Shown here piece after piece: positions 1-5,143 of a DNA stretch of 9,982 nt. Every line of letters starts with the position of its first letter. The stretch's first letter is position 1. The stretch spans positions 1-9,982 of the forward strand of contig JAZTXA010000091.1 of the NCBI GenBank assembly GCA_045636245.1, read 5' to 3'. The DNA is from RGIG7213 sp045636245. Its GTDB lineage: Bacteria > Bacillota > Clostridia > Oscillospirales > CAG-272. The notes beneath the pieces were generated by a model. It did no database searches and had not been told where the DNA came from. It saw only the letters and a program-made list of their open reading frames with translations. A program made the translations under genes and the position numbers.

Positions 1-34
1 GAAACAAAAGCCCATCGCCAGAAAATGCCGATGG
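1..34 (-). terminator. Intrinsic terminator of the mntP-like gene
   Basis: Just beyond the mntP stop codon (42-44) on the minus strand, CCATCG (29-34) pairs with CGATGG (12-17). A further CA/TG pair lies inside a single mismatch, and the run GCTTTTGTTTC (1-11) follows. The stem is 6+2 bp with an interrupted U-tract, so this is a reasonable but not strong terminator. Confidence 0.6.
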
Positions 35-41
35 CCAAAAA

Positions 42-626
42 TTATATAATTCCGGTGATGAATATTTCAATTCCTATAAATATCAAAATCGCACCGCCCA
101 AAACAGAAGCCTTGTTTGATAACCCCGTTCCGAAGCGCTTACCCAAAGACACACCTGCTATACATATCAAGAAGGTAACAATGCATATAACCGCACCGCA
201 TATAAGGGCTTCGGGAAGACCGTATTCCGAAATTGTAAAGCCAACCGATAAAGCATCGATAGATGTGGCAATTCCTTGCACGATCAAAGCACTTATTGTG
301 ACACTTGGGGCTTCCTCACAGTCTTGCTTTACTCTCATTCCCTCGAGTACCATCTTTCCGCCAATGAACAAAAGCAAGATGAGTGCAATCCACGGTATAA
401 ACTTTTCAAACGATTTAAAACGCTCTGCCACGGTGTGTACGCACACCCAGCCTATCATGGGCATCAGGTACTGAAAAAATGCAAAAATACCCGCGATGCC
501 GCACATCTTGTGCGCACTCATTTTCGGCTCATTCAGCCCGTTTGCAAGCGAAACGGAAAACGCATCCATTGCAAGTCCGATACCAAGCAAAATACTGCTT
601 ATAAAAAATTGTATTTCCAGATCCAT
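42..626 (-). CDS. mntP: Manganese efflux pump, MntP family (DUF204)
   Basis: This 194-residue integral membrane protein has the length and two-fold internal repeat of MntP (formerly YebN), which exports Mn2+ across the cytoplasmic membrane. The first repeat carries AMDAFSVSLANG (residues 19-30) and the second GIATSIDALSVGF (118-130). Asp21 and Asp124 match the paired membrane aspartates needed for transport in the family. About six hydrophobic segments are visible (roughly 6-29, 43-64, 76-96, 110-130, 138-160 and 174-194). The ATG at 626 is preceded by GGAG seven bases upstream. The gene stands alone, with its own promoter and terminator. Mn2+ exporters in this family are often controlled by a yybP-ykoY riboswitch, but only about 25 nt of leader separate the predicted transcription start from the ATG, too short for one. 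The family call is secure; the ion is inferred from the family. Confidence 0.92.
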   Translation of the reverse strand: MDLEIQFFISSILLGIGLAMDAFSVSLANGLNEPKMSAHKMCGIAGIFAFFQYLMPMIGWVCVHTVAERFKSFEKFIPWIALILLLFIGGKMVLEGMRVKQDCEEAPSVTISALIVQGIATSIDALSVGFTISEYGLPEALICGAVICIVTFLICIAGVSLGKRFGTGLSNKASVLGGAILIFIGIEIFITGII

Positions 627-656
627 TTGTTTCTCCGAATTTTTATTTGTCTGTTT

Positions 657-684
657 ATTATACCACAGAAAATATATATGTCAA
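657..684 (-). promoter_or_regulatory. SigA promoter of mntP
   Basis: On the minus strand a perfect -35 TTGACA (679-684) is followed by a 16-bp spacer and a perfect -10 TATAAT (657-662). The -10 carries the extended TGG immediately upstream. The predicted start is near 650, giving a leader of about 25 nt. Confidence 0.85.
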
Positions 685-757
685 GCAAAATTTTGTAAAT
701 GCTCGGGGGGTGATTTTGGTGAATTATCGACAGGGTAATCTTATAGGAGTGTTTAAT

Positions 758-970
758 TTATTTTTCTTCTTTTTTAAACTCTAAAATATCTCCCGGCTGA
801 CAATCTAAAACATCGCATATGGCTTCAAGTGTTGAAAAGCGAATTGCACTTACGTGTCCGTTTTTAAGCTTTGATAAATTCACATTGGCAACGCCGACCT
901 TTTCGGAAAGCTCATTGAGGGATATTTTTCTGTCTGCCATAACTCTGTCAAGACGAAGTATAATAGGCAT
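758..970 (-). CDS. Small Cro/C1-type HTH regulator, YozG-like
   Basis: This 70-residue protein consists almost entirely of one Cro/C1 (XRE) helix-turn-helix domain. SLNELSEKVGVANVNLSKLK (residues 17-36) holds the turn and recognition helix, and the segment IRFSTLEAICDVLDCQPGDIL (43-63) is the typical C-terminal pair of helices in YozG-like minimal repressors. It has no ligand or dimerisation domain. The ATG at 970 has an excellent AAGGAGG six bases upstream, and that site overlaps the stop codon of the DUF2975 gene before it (11-bp gap), so the two are co-transcribed and probably coupled. The pairing of a DUF2975 membrane protein with this type of HTH protein is common in Firmicutes. Its likely targets are the 19-bp inverted motifs flanking the operon promoter (1597-1615 and 1654-1672), which would make it autoregulatory; that is inference. 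Confidence 0.88.
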   Translation of the reverse strand: MPIILRLDRVMADRKISLNELSEKVGVANVNLSKLKNGHVSAIRFSTLEAICDVLDCQPGDILEFKKEEK

Positions 971-981
971 TTTATTCCTCC

Positions 982-1572
982 TTAAAGTGTTTCGTCTGAT
1001 AATTTCTGAAGCTCTGCTCCGTAGATGAAAACATGTGATATCAAAAGCAAGATAAAGTATACTACAAAGAATGTTACATCAAATGAAAGATTTGCGGTGA
1101 CTTTTTCGACGGCCCCTTCTGCAAACAGCTCGGAAAATCTGAATACGAGTATTGCCCCAACCGTTTTGACAGCGGAAACTGCGTTTGCCAAAATACCGAG
1201 AATTATCGTTGCATTTGCTATTTTTCTTATATTATATCCCACGGACTTGTCAAAAGGGCAGCCTTCTTTCATGGGCTGTAAAATTTTGCGGATGATCGAA
1301 AACATATAGTAAATAACTGTAACTATTAAAATTAAAAGTGTTACCATTATCCACACATAAACAAGAAAATCTTTTTTGATGGGAGCAAATTCATCGCTTA
1401 TATCAAACTGAACACCGCCGATGTCGATAATGCCGCCGCCAACGGTGTCACCGCTTAAAAAGGTAAGAGCAGCAGTTGCAATAAGCACAATGGCCACGGC
1501 GACGATAATGATTTTTTGCATTACACTGAAAAAGAAATCAAGATTTTTTGATGTTTTCATTAATTTTTCCAT
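982..1572 (-). CDS. DUF2975 four-helix membrane protein
   Basis: This 196-residue protein of unknown function matches the DUF2975 pattern. It has four membrane segments (about 20-40, 69-94, 119-143 and 164-186), a central GCPFD motif (104-108) between helices 2 and 3, and the closing motif YGAELQKLSDETL at the extreme C-terminus (184-196). The start chosen is the ATG at 1572, which has GAGG nine bases upstream. An in-frame ATG further out at 1668 would place the promoter inside the gene and has no ribosome site. It is the first gene of a two-gene operon with the small HTH regulator downstream, and its stop codon lies inside the regulator's ribosome binding site. A role as sensor or partner of the regulator is a reasonable guess from the conserved pairing, but nothing in the sequence shows it. 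Confidence 0.85.
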   Translation of the reverse strand: MEKLMKTSKNLDFFFSVMQKIIIVAVAIVLIATAALTFLSGDTVGGGIIDIGGVQFDISDEFAPIKKDFLVYVWIMVTLLILIVTVIYYMFSIIRKILQPMKEGCPFDKSVGYNIRKIANATIILGILANAVSAVKTVGAILVFRFSELFAEGAVEKVTANLSFDVTFFVVYFILLLISHVFIYGAELQKLSDETL

Positions 1573-1596
1573 TAGAATAACCTCACGAATTAAATT

Positions 1597-1615
1597 TTTA
1601 ATGTTTATCGTTAAA
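1597..1615. promoter_or_regulatory. Putative operator, promoter-proximal copy
   Basis: On the plus strand this reads TTTAATGTTTATCGTTAAA. It is itself an imperfect dyad of the form TTTAAYG-N5-CRTTAAA. It lies immediately downstream of the -10 box (1619-1624) and covers the predicted start of transcription (about 1612). An inverted copy with one mismatch sits at 1654-1672. A regulator bound here would block transcription initiation. The cognate YozG-like protein encoded in the operon is the obvious candidate. Confidence 0.65.
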
Positions 1616-1618
1616 TTG

Positions 1619-1647
1619 ATGATAACACAGAAAATCGCATTTGTCAA
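1619..1647 (-). promoter_or_regulatory. SigA promoter of the DUF2975-HTH operon
   Basis: On the minus strand TTGACA (1642-1647) is separated by exactly 17 bp from TATCAT (1619-1624), five of six matching consensus. The predicted start is near 1612, giving a leader of about 40 nt. Near-identical 19-bp motifs lie just outside both boxes. Confidence 0.82.
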
Positions 1648-1653
1648 GTGCTT

Positions 1654-1672
1654 TTTAACGAAAAACATTAAA
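1654..1672. promoter_or_regulatory. Putative operator, upstream copy
   Basis: On the plus strand this reads TTTAACGAAAAACATTAAA. It is the reverse complement of the motif at 1597-1615 with 18 of 19 positions identical. It begins seven bases upstream of the -35 box, so the two copies bracket the whole promoter, with centres 57 bp apart. The arrangement suggests cooperative binding by a dimeric repressor. Confidence 0.65.
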
Positions 1673-1690
1673 TTTTTTATCGAATACGCA

Positions 1691-1717
1691 AAAACCCACG
1701 TTTTGAACGTGGGTTTT
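1691..1717 (-). terminator. Intrinsic terminator of the thiamine transport operon
   Basis: A perfect 12-bp stem (1691-1702 with 1706-1717) with a three-base loop lies 17 nt past the ATPase stop codon. On the minus strand the 3' arm ends in TTTTT before GCG. The A/T tails at both stem ends are symmetrical, so it may work in both directions. It insulates the thiamine genes from the DUF2975 promoter. Confidence 0.85.
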
Positions 1718-1733
1718 ACGATTTACTTGTATT

Positions 1734-2468
1734 TTACAGCATGGAAAGTATTTGCCGCTTGTATTCAAGAAAAACGGGTGTTGTATTGAAATCGTTTTGT
1801 CTTGGCTTCGGTTCTTTTATCTTGATTTCTCGCGTAATTGTCCCGGGTGTGCCAGATAAAAGATATATACGGTCGGACAAAAGAATCGCCTCGTCGATAT
1901 CGTGAGTGATGAACAAAGTTGACAGTCTTATATTTTCCATTACATCGAGATACCATTTGTGCACGGAGTTTTTCGTAAGCGTATCGAGGGCTGAGAAAGG
2001 CTCGTCAAGAAGCGCTATATCCTGTGAAAACATATATGTTCTCAAAAGTGCGGCGCGCTGGCGCATACCACCCGAAAGTTGATGAGGATATTTCTTTTGT
2101 ACACCGTCCAATCCGAACCGATCAAACATCGGGGATACCTGTAAGCGTGCAGTTTTTTTCTTCACGCCCTTGAGTATAAGCGGAAGAGCCACATTATCTT
2201 CTACTGTTCTGTAAGGTAACAGTAAGTCCTTTTGGAGCATATAGCTTATATGTCCCGGCTGATTCGTTATATCCTTACCGTCAAGCAAAATTGTACCGCC
2301 GTCGGGCTGTAAGAGTCCCGAAATTATATTGAACAGCGTTGTTTTACCGCTTCCGCTGACACCGAGTAAGCATACCAATTCTCCCTTATGTAGTTCTATT
2401 GATATATTCTGCAAAACAGGCTTTGCGCCAAAGCTTTTACTTAAATTTTTTATTTCAAGCTTTTCCAT
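1734..2468 (-). CDS. thiZ: ABC transporter ATPase for thiamine precursor uptake
   Basis: This 244-residue nucleotide-binding subunit belongs to the nitrate/sulfonate/taurine-type ABC family (SsuB/TauB/ThiZ). It contains Walker A GVSGSGKTT (36-44), the Q-loop glutamine at 79, signature LSGGMRQR (131-138), Walker B IALLDEP (151-157), D-loop SALD (159-162) and switch histidine 189 in THD. No catalytic residue is missing. It would drive import by the permease and lipoprotein encoded just upstream. The start is taken at the ATG at 2468, one base after the stop codon of the binding-protein gene. No ribosome site is visible, so re-initiation or translational coupling is likely. An in-frame ATG at 2525 would add 19 residues with no family resemblance and was not used. 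The specificity comes from the TPP riboswitch and ThiY-like partner; the ATPase alone would not tell ThiZ from SsuB. Confidence 0.88.
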   Translation of the reverse strand: MEKLEIKNLSKSFGAKPVLQNISIELHKGELVCLLGVSGSGKTTLFNIISGLLQPDGGTILLDGKDITNQPGHISYMLQKDLLLPYRTVEDNVALPLILKGVKKKTARLQVSPMFDRFGLDGVQKKYPHQLSGGMRQRAALLRTYMFSQDIALLDEPFSALDTLTKNSVHKWYLDVMENIRLSTLFITHDIDEAILLSDRIYLLSGTPGTITREIKIKEPKPRQNDFNTTPVFLEYKRQILSML

Positions 2469-2469
2469 A

Positions 2470-3459
2470 TCAATTGGGGAGATATTTGTTTGTGAAGCCG
2501 TAATTTGGGTCAATCTCAGTTTCAATCAGGTTGTTTTCGTTTAACCAATTGAAGAAAGCCGACCAGCGTTCACCGTCAAATTCACCCCAGCGAGAGGCAT
2601 CTGATATATACTCTTTTGAAAGGTATTCCTGACTTGCGTAAACAAGCTCGCTGTTTGATTTAAGTTCGGGCGCTGATTCCAGCAGAATATCAGCGGCTTC
2701 TTTCGGATTTTGTACAGCGAATGTATAACCCTTTGAAAGTGCTGACACAAATCCACGGGCTTTTTCGGGGTTTTCTTCAAGCCATGCATTGTTGCCGATG
2801 ATAACGGGGGTATAATAATCAAATACGGGATCGATGTTTGCAAACTCAAAGTAATCTGTTTGCAATCCTGCCACTTCACAGGCAACTCCCGCCCAGCCGT
2901 AGAAGACCCAAATGGCATCGACAGAACCGCTTTTTAAAGCTGATACTTCATCCGTGACGGTTGATGGAATAAGCTCCACAAGGTCAAAATTACCACCGTC
3001 AGCTTTCATTACATCGCGAATGGTTGCTTTTTCCACATCCATATCCCATGTGGCATATTTTTTGCCTTCAAGACCTTTGGGTGTATTCATTCCTTCGCCT
3101 TTCCTTGAAATGATACCCGATGTGTTATGCTGTATAACCGCGGCAACGGCTGTGACGGGTAAGGGCTCATTACTTACAAAAGCGGGTGCTAAAGAATCCT
3201 GAAAGGATACGCCAAATTGCGCTTTGCCCGAAGCGACAAGCGCCTCAGCGCCGCCCTCCGGCGGCTGAACTATTTCCACATTCAGCCCTGCTTCTTTGAA
3301 ATATCCCTTTGCCTTTGCAACAAAGATACCTGTGTGATTTGTGTTCGGCGTCCAGTCAAGAACTACGGTCACGGTTTCACCGATGTTTTTTTCAGCGATG
3401 CACCCTGTTAAACCGAATATAAGTACAAAAGATATAAGCAAAGTAATTAAACGCTTCAT
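2470..3459 (-). CDS. thiY: ThiY-like lipoprotein, pyrimidine precursor of thiamine (NMT1/THI5-like)
   Basis: This 329-residue periplasmic-binding-type protein has a lipoprotein signal: positive start, hydrophobic core and lipobox LTGC with Cys20 as the lipid anchor. The mature part opens with VVLDWTPNTNHTGIFVAKAK (residues 32-51), the hallmark of the NMT1/THI5-like family. The segment PPEGGAEALVASGKAQFGVS follows near residues 65-84. In Bacillus, ThiY captures N-formyl-4-amino-5-aminomethyl-2-methylpyrimidine, a thiamine breakdown product salvaged to HMP; related proteins bind riboflavin or other bases. TPP-riboswitch control supports a thiamine-related pyrimidine here, but the exact ligand is inferred. 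The ATG at 3459 has AGGAG eight bases upstream, overlapping the permease stop codon (10-bp gap). An upstream in-frame ATG at 3525 lies inside the permease and would spoil the signal peptide. Confidence 0.9.
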   Translation of the reverse strand: MKRLITLLISFVLIFGLTGCIAEKNIGETVTVVLDWTPNTNHTGIFVAKAKGYFKEAGLNVEIVQPPEGGAEALVASGKAQFGVSFQDSLAPAFVSNEPLPVTAVAAVIQHNTSGIISRKGEGMNTPKGLEGKKYATWDMDVEKATIRDVMKADGGNFDLVELIPSTVTDEVSALKSGSVDAIWVFYGWAGVACEVAGLQTDYFEFANIDPVFDYYTPVIIGNNAWLEENPEKARGFVSALSKGYTFAVQNPKEAADILLESAPELKSNSELVYASQEYLSKEYISDASRWGEFDGERWSAFFNWLNENNLIETEIDPNYGFTNKYLPN

Positions 3460-3469
3460 AAATATTCTC

Positions 3470-4225
3470 CTAATCATTTTTATCTGAATTGCGGTAGGGC
3501 ATACATTTTTTCTCTGCAAGCTCAACTAAAGCCATAAGAGCCAAAGAAATGCCCGAAATGAGAAAGATGACCGCAAACATCTTATCAAATGCAAAAGCTT
3601 TTTTTACACGTGTCATATAAACACCCAAGCCCCCGAAGCCGCCAAGCCATTCGCTGATTACGGCGCCAACCACACTGTATGCCGCGGCTATCTTAAGCCC
3701 TGAAAACAGTTCAGGCAGGGCAGAGGGGAATTTGATGTATCTGAAAATTTGTATACGGTCAGCGCCCATAGAACGCAGTAAACCGATGGCATCCTTATCT
3801 GCATCACGGAAACCGTTCAAGAGTCCGACTGTTACCGGGAAGAATGTGGATATTACTATCAAAACTACCTTCGGTGTCATTTCATATCCAAACCACAGCA
3901 CCAAAAGCGGCGCAATTGCAACTGATGGAATTGTTTGTGTGATGACAAGCAATGGATAGAATGCATTGTATAATACGCTGAATGTGTCCATAAGTACAGC
4001 CGCAAGAAAACCCACACCCACACCAAGAAACAAACCGATAAATGCTTCTTCGAGCGTTATCAGAGAGTTTTCGAAAAGCAAGGGAAATTCGCTTATAAAA
4101 GCACGCAATACCTCCACGGGGGATGGGAGCATATACGACGGTATTACACCGACTGTACAAACTGTCTGCCACAAAAGTAAAAATAAAATAACTGCCGTTA
4201 TGGACGGTATACTACGCTTCAGCAT
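3470..4225 (-). CDS. thiX: ABC transporter permease for thiamine precursor uptake
   Basis: This 251-residue inner-membrane protein belongs to the binding-protein-dependent permease family of SsuC/TauC/ThiX. It has about six hydrophobic segments (roughly 8-27, 60-80, 88-111, 118-138, 176-198 and 214-236). The cytoplasmic coupling loop that docks on the ATPase runs from about 146 to 180, with GADRIQIFRYIKFPSALPEL (154-173) in place of the EAA motif. It would form the homodimeric channel working with the ThiY-like lipoprotein and ThiZ-like ATPase. Its ATG (4225) overlaps the end of the preceding gene by 14 bp, and no ribosome site is visible, so expression probably relies on translational coupling. 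Substrate assignment depends on operon context. Confidence 0.9.
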   Translation of the reverse strand: MLKRSIPSITAVILFLLLWQTVCTVGVIPSYMLPSPVEVLRAFISEFPLLFENSLITLEEAFIGLFLGVGVGFLAAVLMDTFSVLYNAFYPLLVITQTIPSVAIAPLLVLWFGYEMTPKVVLIVISTFFPVTVGLLNGFRDADKDAIGLLRSMGADRIQIFRYIKFPSALPELFSGLKIAAAYSVVGAVISEWLGGFGGLGVYMTRVKKAFAFDKMFAVIFLISGISLALMALVELAEKKCMPYRNSDKND

Positions 4226-4514
4226 GTTTCGTTATTTTTTTATCGATCGTAAGTATTTCACCGTTTGGATTATAAACGACCTTGACATATGCTGACACTT
4301 GTTTTGCGCCCGCTTTAATGGCAACGTGCTGACATTCCTTTACGATGTCCATCAATTGGTCATAGCTTTCACCCTCGATAGTTGTTTCAAACGGGCCGAC
4401 GTGGCAGTGTAAGCCGCTGCTTTTGATAAATGCGATGACCTCATCGACGATGTGGATAAGCTCATCTTGGCTGTCTGCCATGGGAAGAACTTGGATTGCA
4501 ATGCTTGAATTCAT
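4212..4514 (-). CDS. Thiamine-binding protein, MTH1187/DUF77 family
   Basis: This 100-residue protein has the length and pattern of the MTH1187 (DUF77, Pfam Thiamine_BP) family, small ferredoxin-like-fold proteins that bind thiamine-type ligands and are related to YkoF. Conserved features are the start SIAIQVLPM (4-12), the central GPFETTIEGE (40-49) and the later strand QVSAYVKVVYN (71-81). It is the first gene of the riboswitch-controlled operon, so it is the one directly affected by termination in the leader. DUF77 proteins are often encoded with ThiXYZ-type transporters. A role in binding or buffering the imported pyrimidine/thiamine in the cytoplasm is plausible but unproven. It has no signal peptide. 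GGAGG lies nine bases upstream of the ATG at 4514, directly after the U-run of the leader terminator, so termination removes the ribosome site. Confidence 0.85.
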   Translation of the reverse strand: MNSSIAIQVLPMADSQDELIHIVDEVIAFIKSSGLHCHVGPFETTIEGESYDQLMDIVKECQHVAIKAGAKQVSAYVKVVYNPNGEILTIDKKITKHAEA

Positions 4515-4529
4515 ATTTTTTTACCTCCA

Positions 4530-4573
4530 AAAAATAAAATTGCCTCTGCCGAAAAATATCGGCGGAGGCAATT
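4530..4573 (-). terminator. Riboswitch-controlled leader terminator 1
   Basis: On the minus strand, 4559-4573 and 4538-4552 form a 15-bp stem with one A-C mismatch and a six-base loop. A U-rich tail (TTTTATTTTTT, about 4529-4539) follows. It sits between the gene-proximal TPP aptamer and the GGAGG of the first gene, the usual place for a thiamine-dependent off-switch. A small alternative hairpin (4590-4594 with 4575-4579) lies just upstream and uses bases at the 3' edge of the aptamer, so it may take part in antitermination. Confidence 0.88.
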
Positions 4574-4594
4574 AAAGTGCGGATCCTTACACTT

Positions 4595-4685
4595 ATATGC
4601 TACCTACGCCGGCATTATCCGGATCAGGTTATCGGGTCGCAGGAACACCTGCCTCTCAGCCCGTTTTACGGACTCCCCGGCTTTA
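4595..4685 (-). ncRNA. TPP riboswitch aptamer 1 (intact, gene-proximal)
   Basis: On the minus strand the thi-box elements occur in order: GGGGAG (4674-4679), a short variable hairpin, GGGCTGAGAGG spanning the CTGAGA core (4654-4659), ACCCGATAACCTGATC, GGATAATGCCGG and CGTAGGTAGC. P4/P5 closes with CCGG/CCGG. The P1 stem looks short and weak (GC/GC plus scattered A-T pairs). It is followed by terminator 1 and then the transporter genes. TPP binding should favour termination and switch off the operon. Confidence 0.95.
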
Positions 4686-4692
4686 AATTGTG

Positions 4693-4727
4693 AAACAAAA
4701 ACAGAAGACGCCCGACGGTGCCTCCTG
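4693..4727 (-). terminator. Leader terminator 2, between the two TPP riboswitches
   Basis: On the minus strand CAGGAGGC pairs with GCGTCTTCTG (two G-U pairs). After one A-C mismatch come two more C-G pairs around a GTCG loop (stem 4702-4727). The tail is TTTTTGTTT (4693-4701). It follows the 3' tail of the upstream riboswitch and precedes aptamer 1, so the upstream unit originally had its own expression platform. Confidence 0.8.
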
Positions 4728-4744
4728 TAAAAAATCCTTACTAT

Positions 4745-4950
4745 GACTTCCTACTACGCTGAAACAATTAAAATTTTACTTCTGCAAAAGACTTAATGCA
4801 TGGCGGGCTCTCCCGCTGAAATGTGCAATTTTCATCACAAAAAAGTTGTAAAATTTTAAGTGTTATCAGGTATAACGGCGGCATTATCCGCATCAGGTTA
4901 TAGGGTCGAAGTTTGGTTACTTCCTCTCAGCCTGCATACAAGCTCCCCTG
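4745..4950 (-). ncRNA. TPP riboswitch aptamer 2 (upstream, split by an insertion)
   Basis: On the minus strand the 5' four-fifths of a TPP aptamer is clear: GGGGAG (4943-4948), the CTGAGA core (4925-4930), GACCCTATAACCTGATGC and GGATAATGCCGC down to 4876. The obligatory 3' strand CGTAGG-GAAGTC does not follow. Instead a segment of about 118 bp intervenes, after which GTAGGAAGTC appears at 4745-4754. Joining 4876-4880 directly to 4745-4753 gives GCCGCCGTAGGAAGTC, a normal aptamer end. Whether the interrupted RNA still binds TPP cannot be told from sequence. The insert could fold as one long hairpin and so keep the ends close, but it disturbs the conserved UAG. Confidence 0.88.
4755..4872. mobile_element. 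MITE-like element of about 118 bp inside the upstream TPP riboswitch
   Basis: The segment starts and ends with 25-bp imperfect inverted repeats (4755-4779 and 4848-4872). Both arms share the 12-base core TTAAAATTTTAC, the preceding AACA, a shifted CTGA and a terminal TAC. TA dinucleotides occur at both borders (4752-4753 and 4873-4874), as in elements moved by IS630/Tc1-type transposases. The 68-bp interior contains a further hairpin (GCGGG 4803-4807 with CCCGC 4812-4816), so the whole unit is nearly one long palindrome. It has no credible gene. Exact junctions are ambiguous by one or two bases: a spare C (4754) and a spare A (4875) remain if TA is taken as the target. No second copy is visible in the window. 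The repeats and the interrupted aptamer are seen directly; mobility is inferred. Confidence 0.72.
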
Positions 4951-4967
4951 TATTTATTTCGTGCGTC

Positions 4968-4996
4968 ATTGTATACCTGTTTTTACAAAAATTCAA
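4968..4996 (-). promoter_or_regulatory. SigA promoter of the thiamine transport operon
   Basis: On the minus strand TTGAAT (4991-4996) is followed after 17 bp by TACAAT (4968-4973), giving a predicted start near 4961. Transcription therefore begins about 10 nt before the 5' side of aptamer 2, so both riboswitches lie in one leader of more than 400 nt. No equally good promoter is seen between the two aptamers. Confidence 0.75.
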
Positions 4997-5112
4997 GTGT
5001 TTTTTATCAAAAGATACAAAAAGTTCAAATTTTCTGAATCAAAGATGCTTATTGGCTCTGTATTGTCAATCGAATATATTTGCAGTCTGTTATTGCTTTG
5101 TTGATGTCAAAA

Positions 5113-5137
5113 GCAGGTAATATGATGTATTACCTGC
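5113..5137 (-). terminator. Hairpin downstream of spoIVB, likely terminator
   Basis: A perfect 10-bp stem (5113-5122 with 5128-5137, GCAGGTAATA and its complement) with a five-base loop begins seven bases past the spoIVB stop codon. On the minus strand only TTTTG follows, a weak U-tract. On the plus strand CATTTTTTATTT follows, a better one, though no plus-strand gene reads into it. From here to the thiamine promoter at 4996 nothing else is recognisable. Confidence 0.6.
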
Positions 5138-5143
5138 CATTTT

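Noticed and set aside
627..757. Possible Mn2+ (yybP-ykoY) riboswitch upstream of mntP
   Set aside because: The strong promoter at 657-684 leaves only about 25 nt of leader, and no aptamer motifs are visible upstream.
1734..2525. Longer ATPase gene starting at 2525
   Set aside because: The extra 19 residues overlap the lipoprotein gene and have no ABC-family character; the ATG at 2468 begins the normal N-terminal strand.
4776..4835. A 19-codon minus-strand reading frame (ATG at 4835) within the thiamine leader
   Set aside because: It has no ribosome binding site and lies wholly inside the palindromic insertion.
4867..4979. Eight-base complementarity (CAGGTATA at 4867-4874 and TATACCTG at 4972-4979) that could serve as a long P1 stem of aptamer 2
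   Set aside because: The 5' partner overlaps the -10 box and lies upstream of the predicted transcription start, so it would not be in the RNA.
4860..5120. 86-codon plus-strand reading frame over the upstream riboswitch
   Set aside because: It is antisense to the aptamer and promoter, lacks a ribosome site and shows no protein family resemblance.
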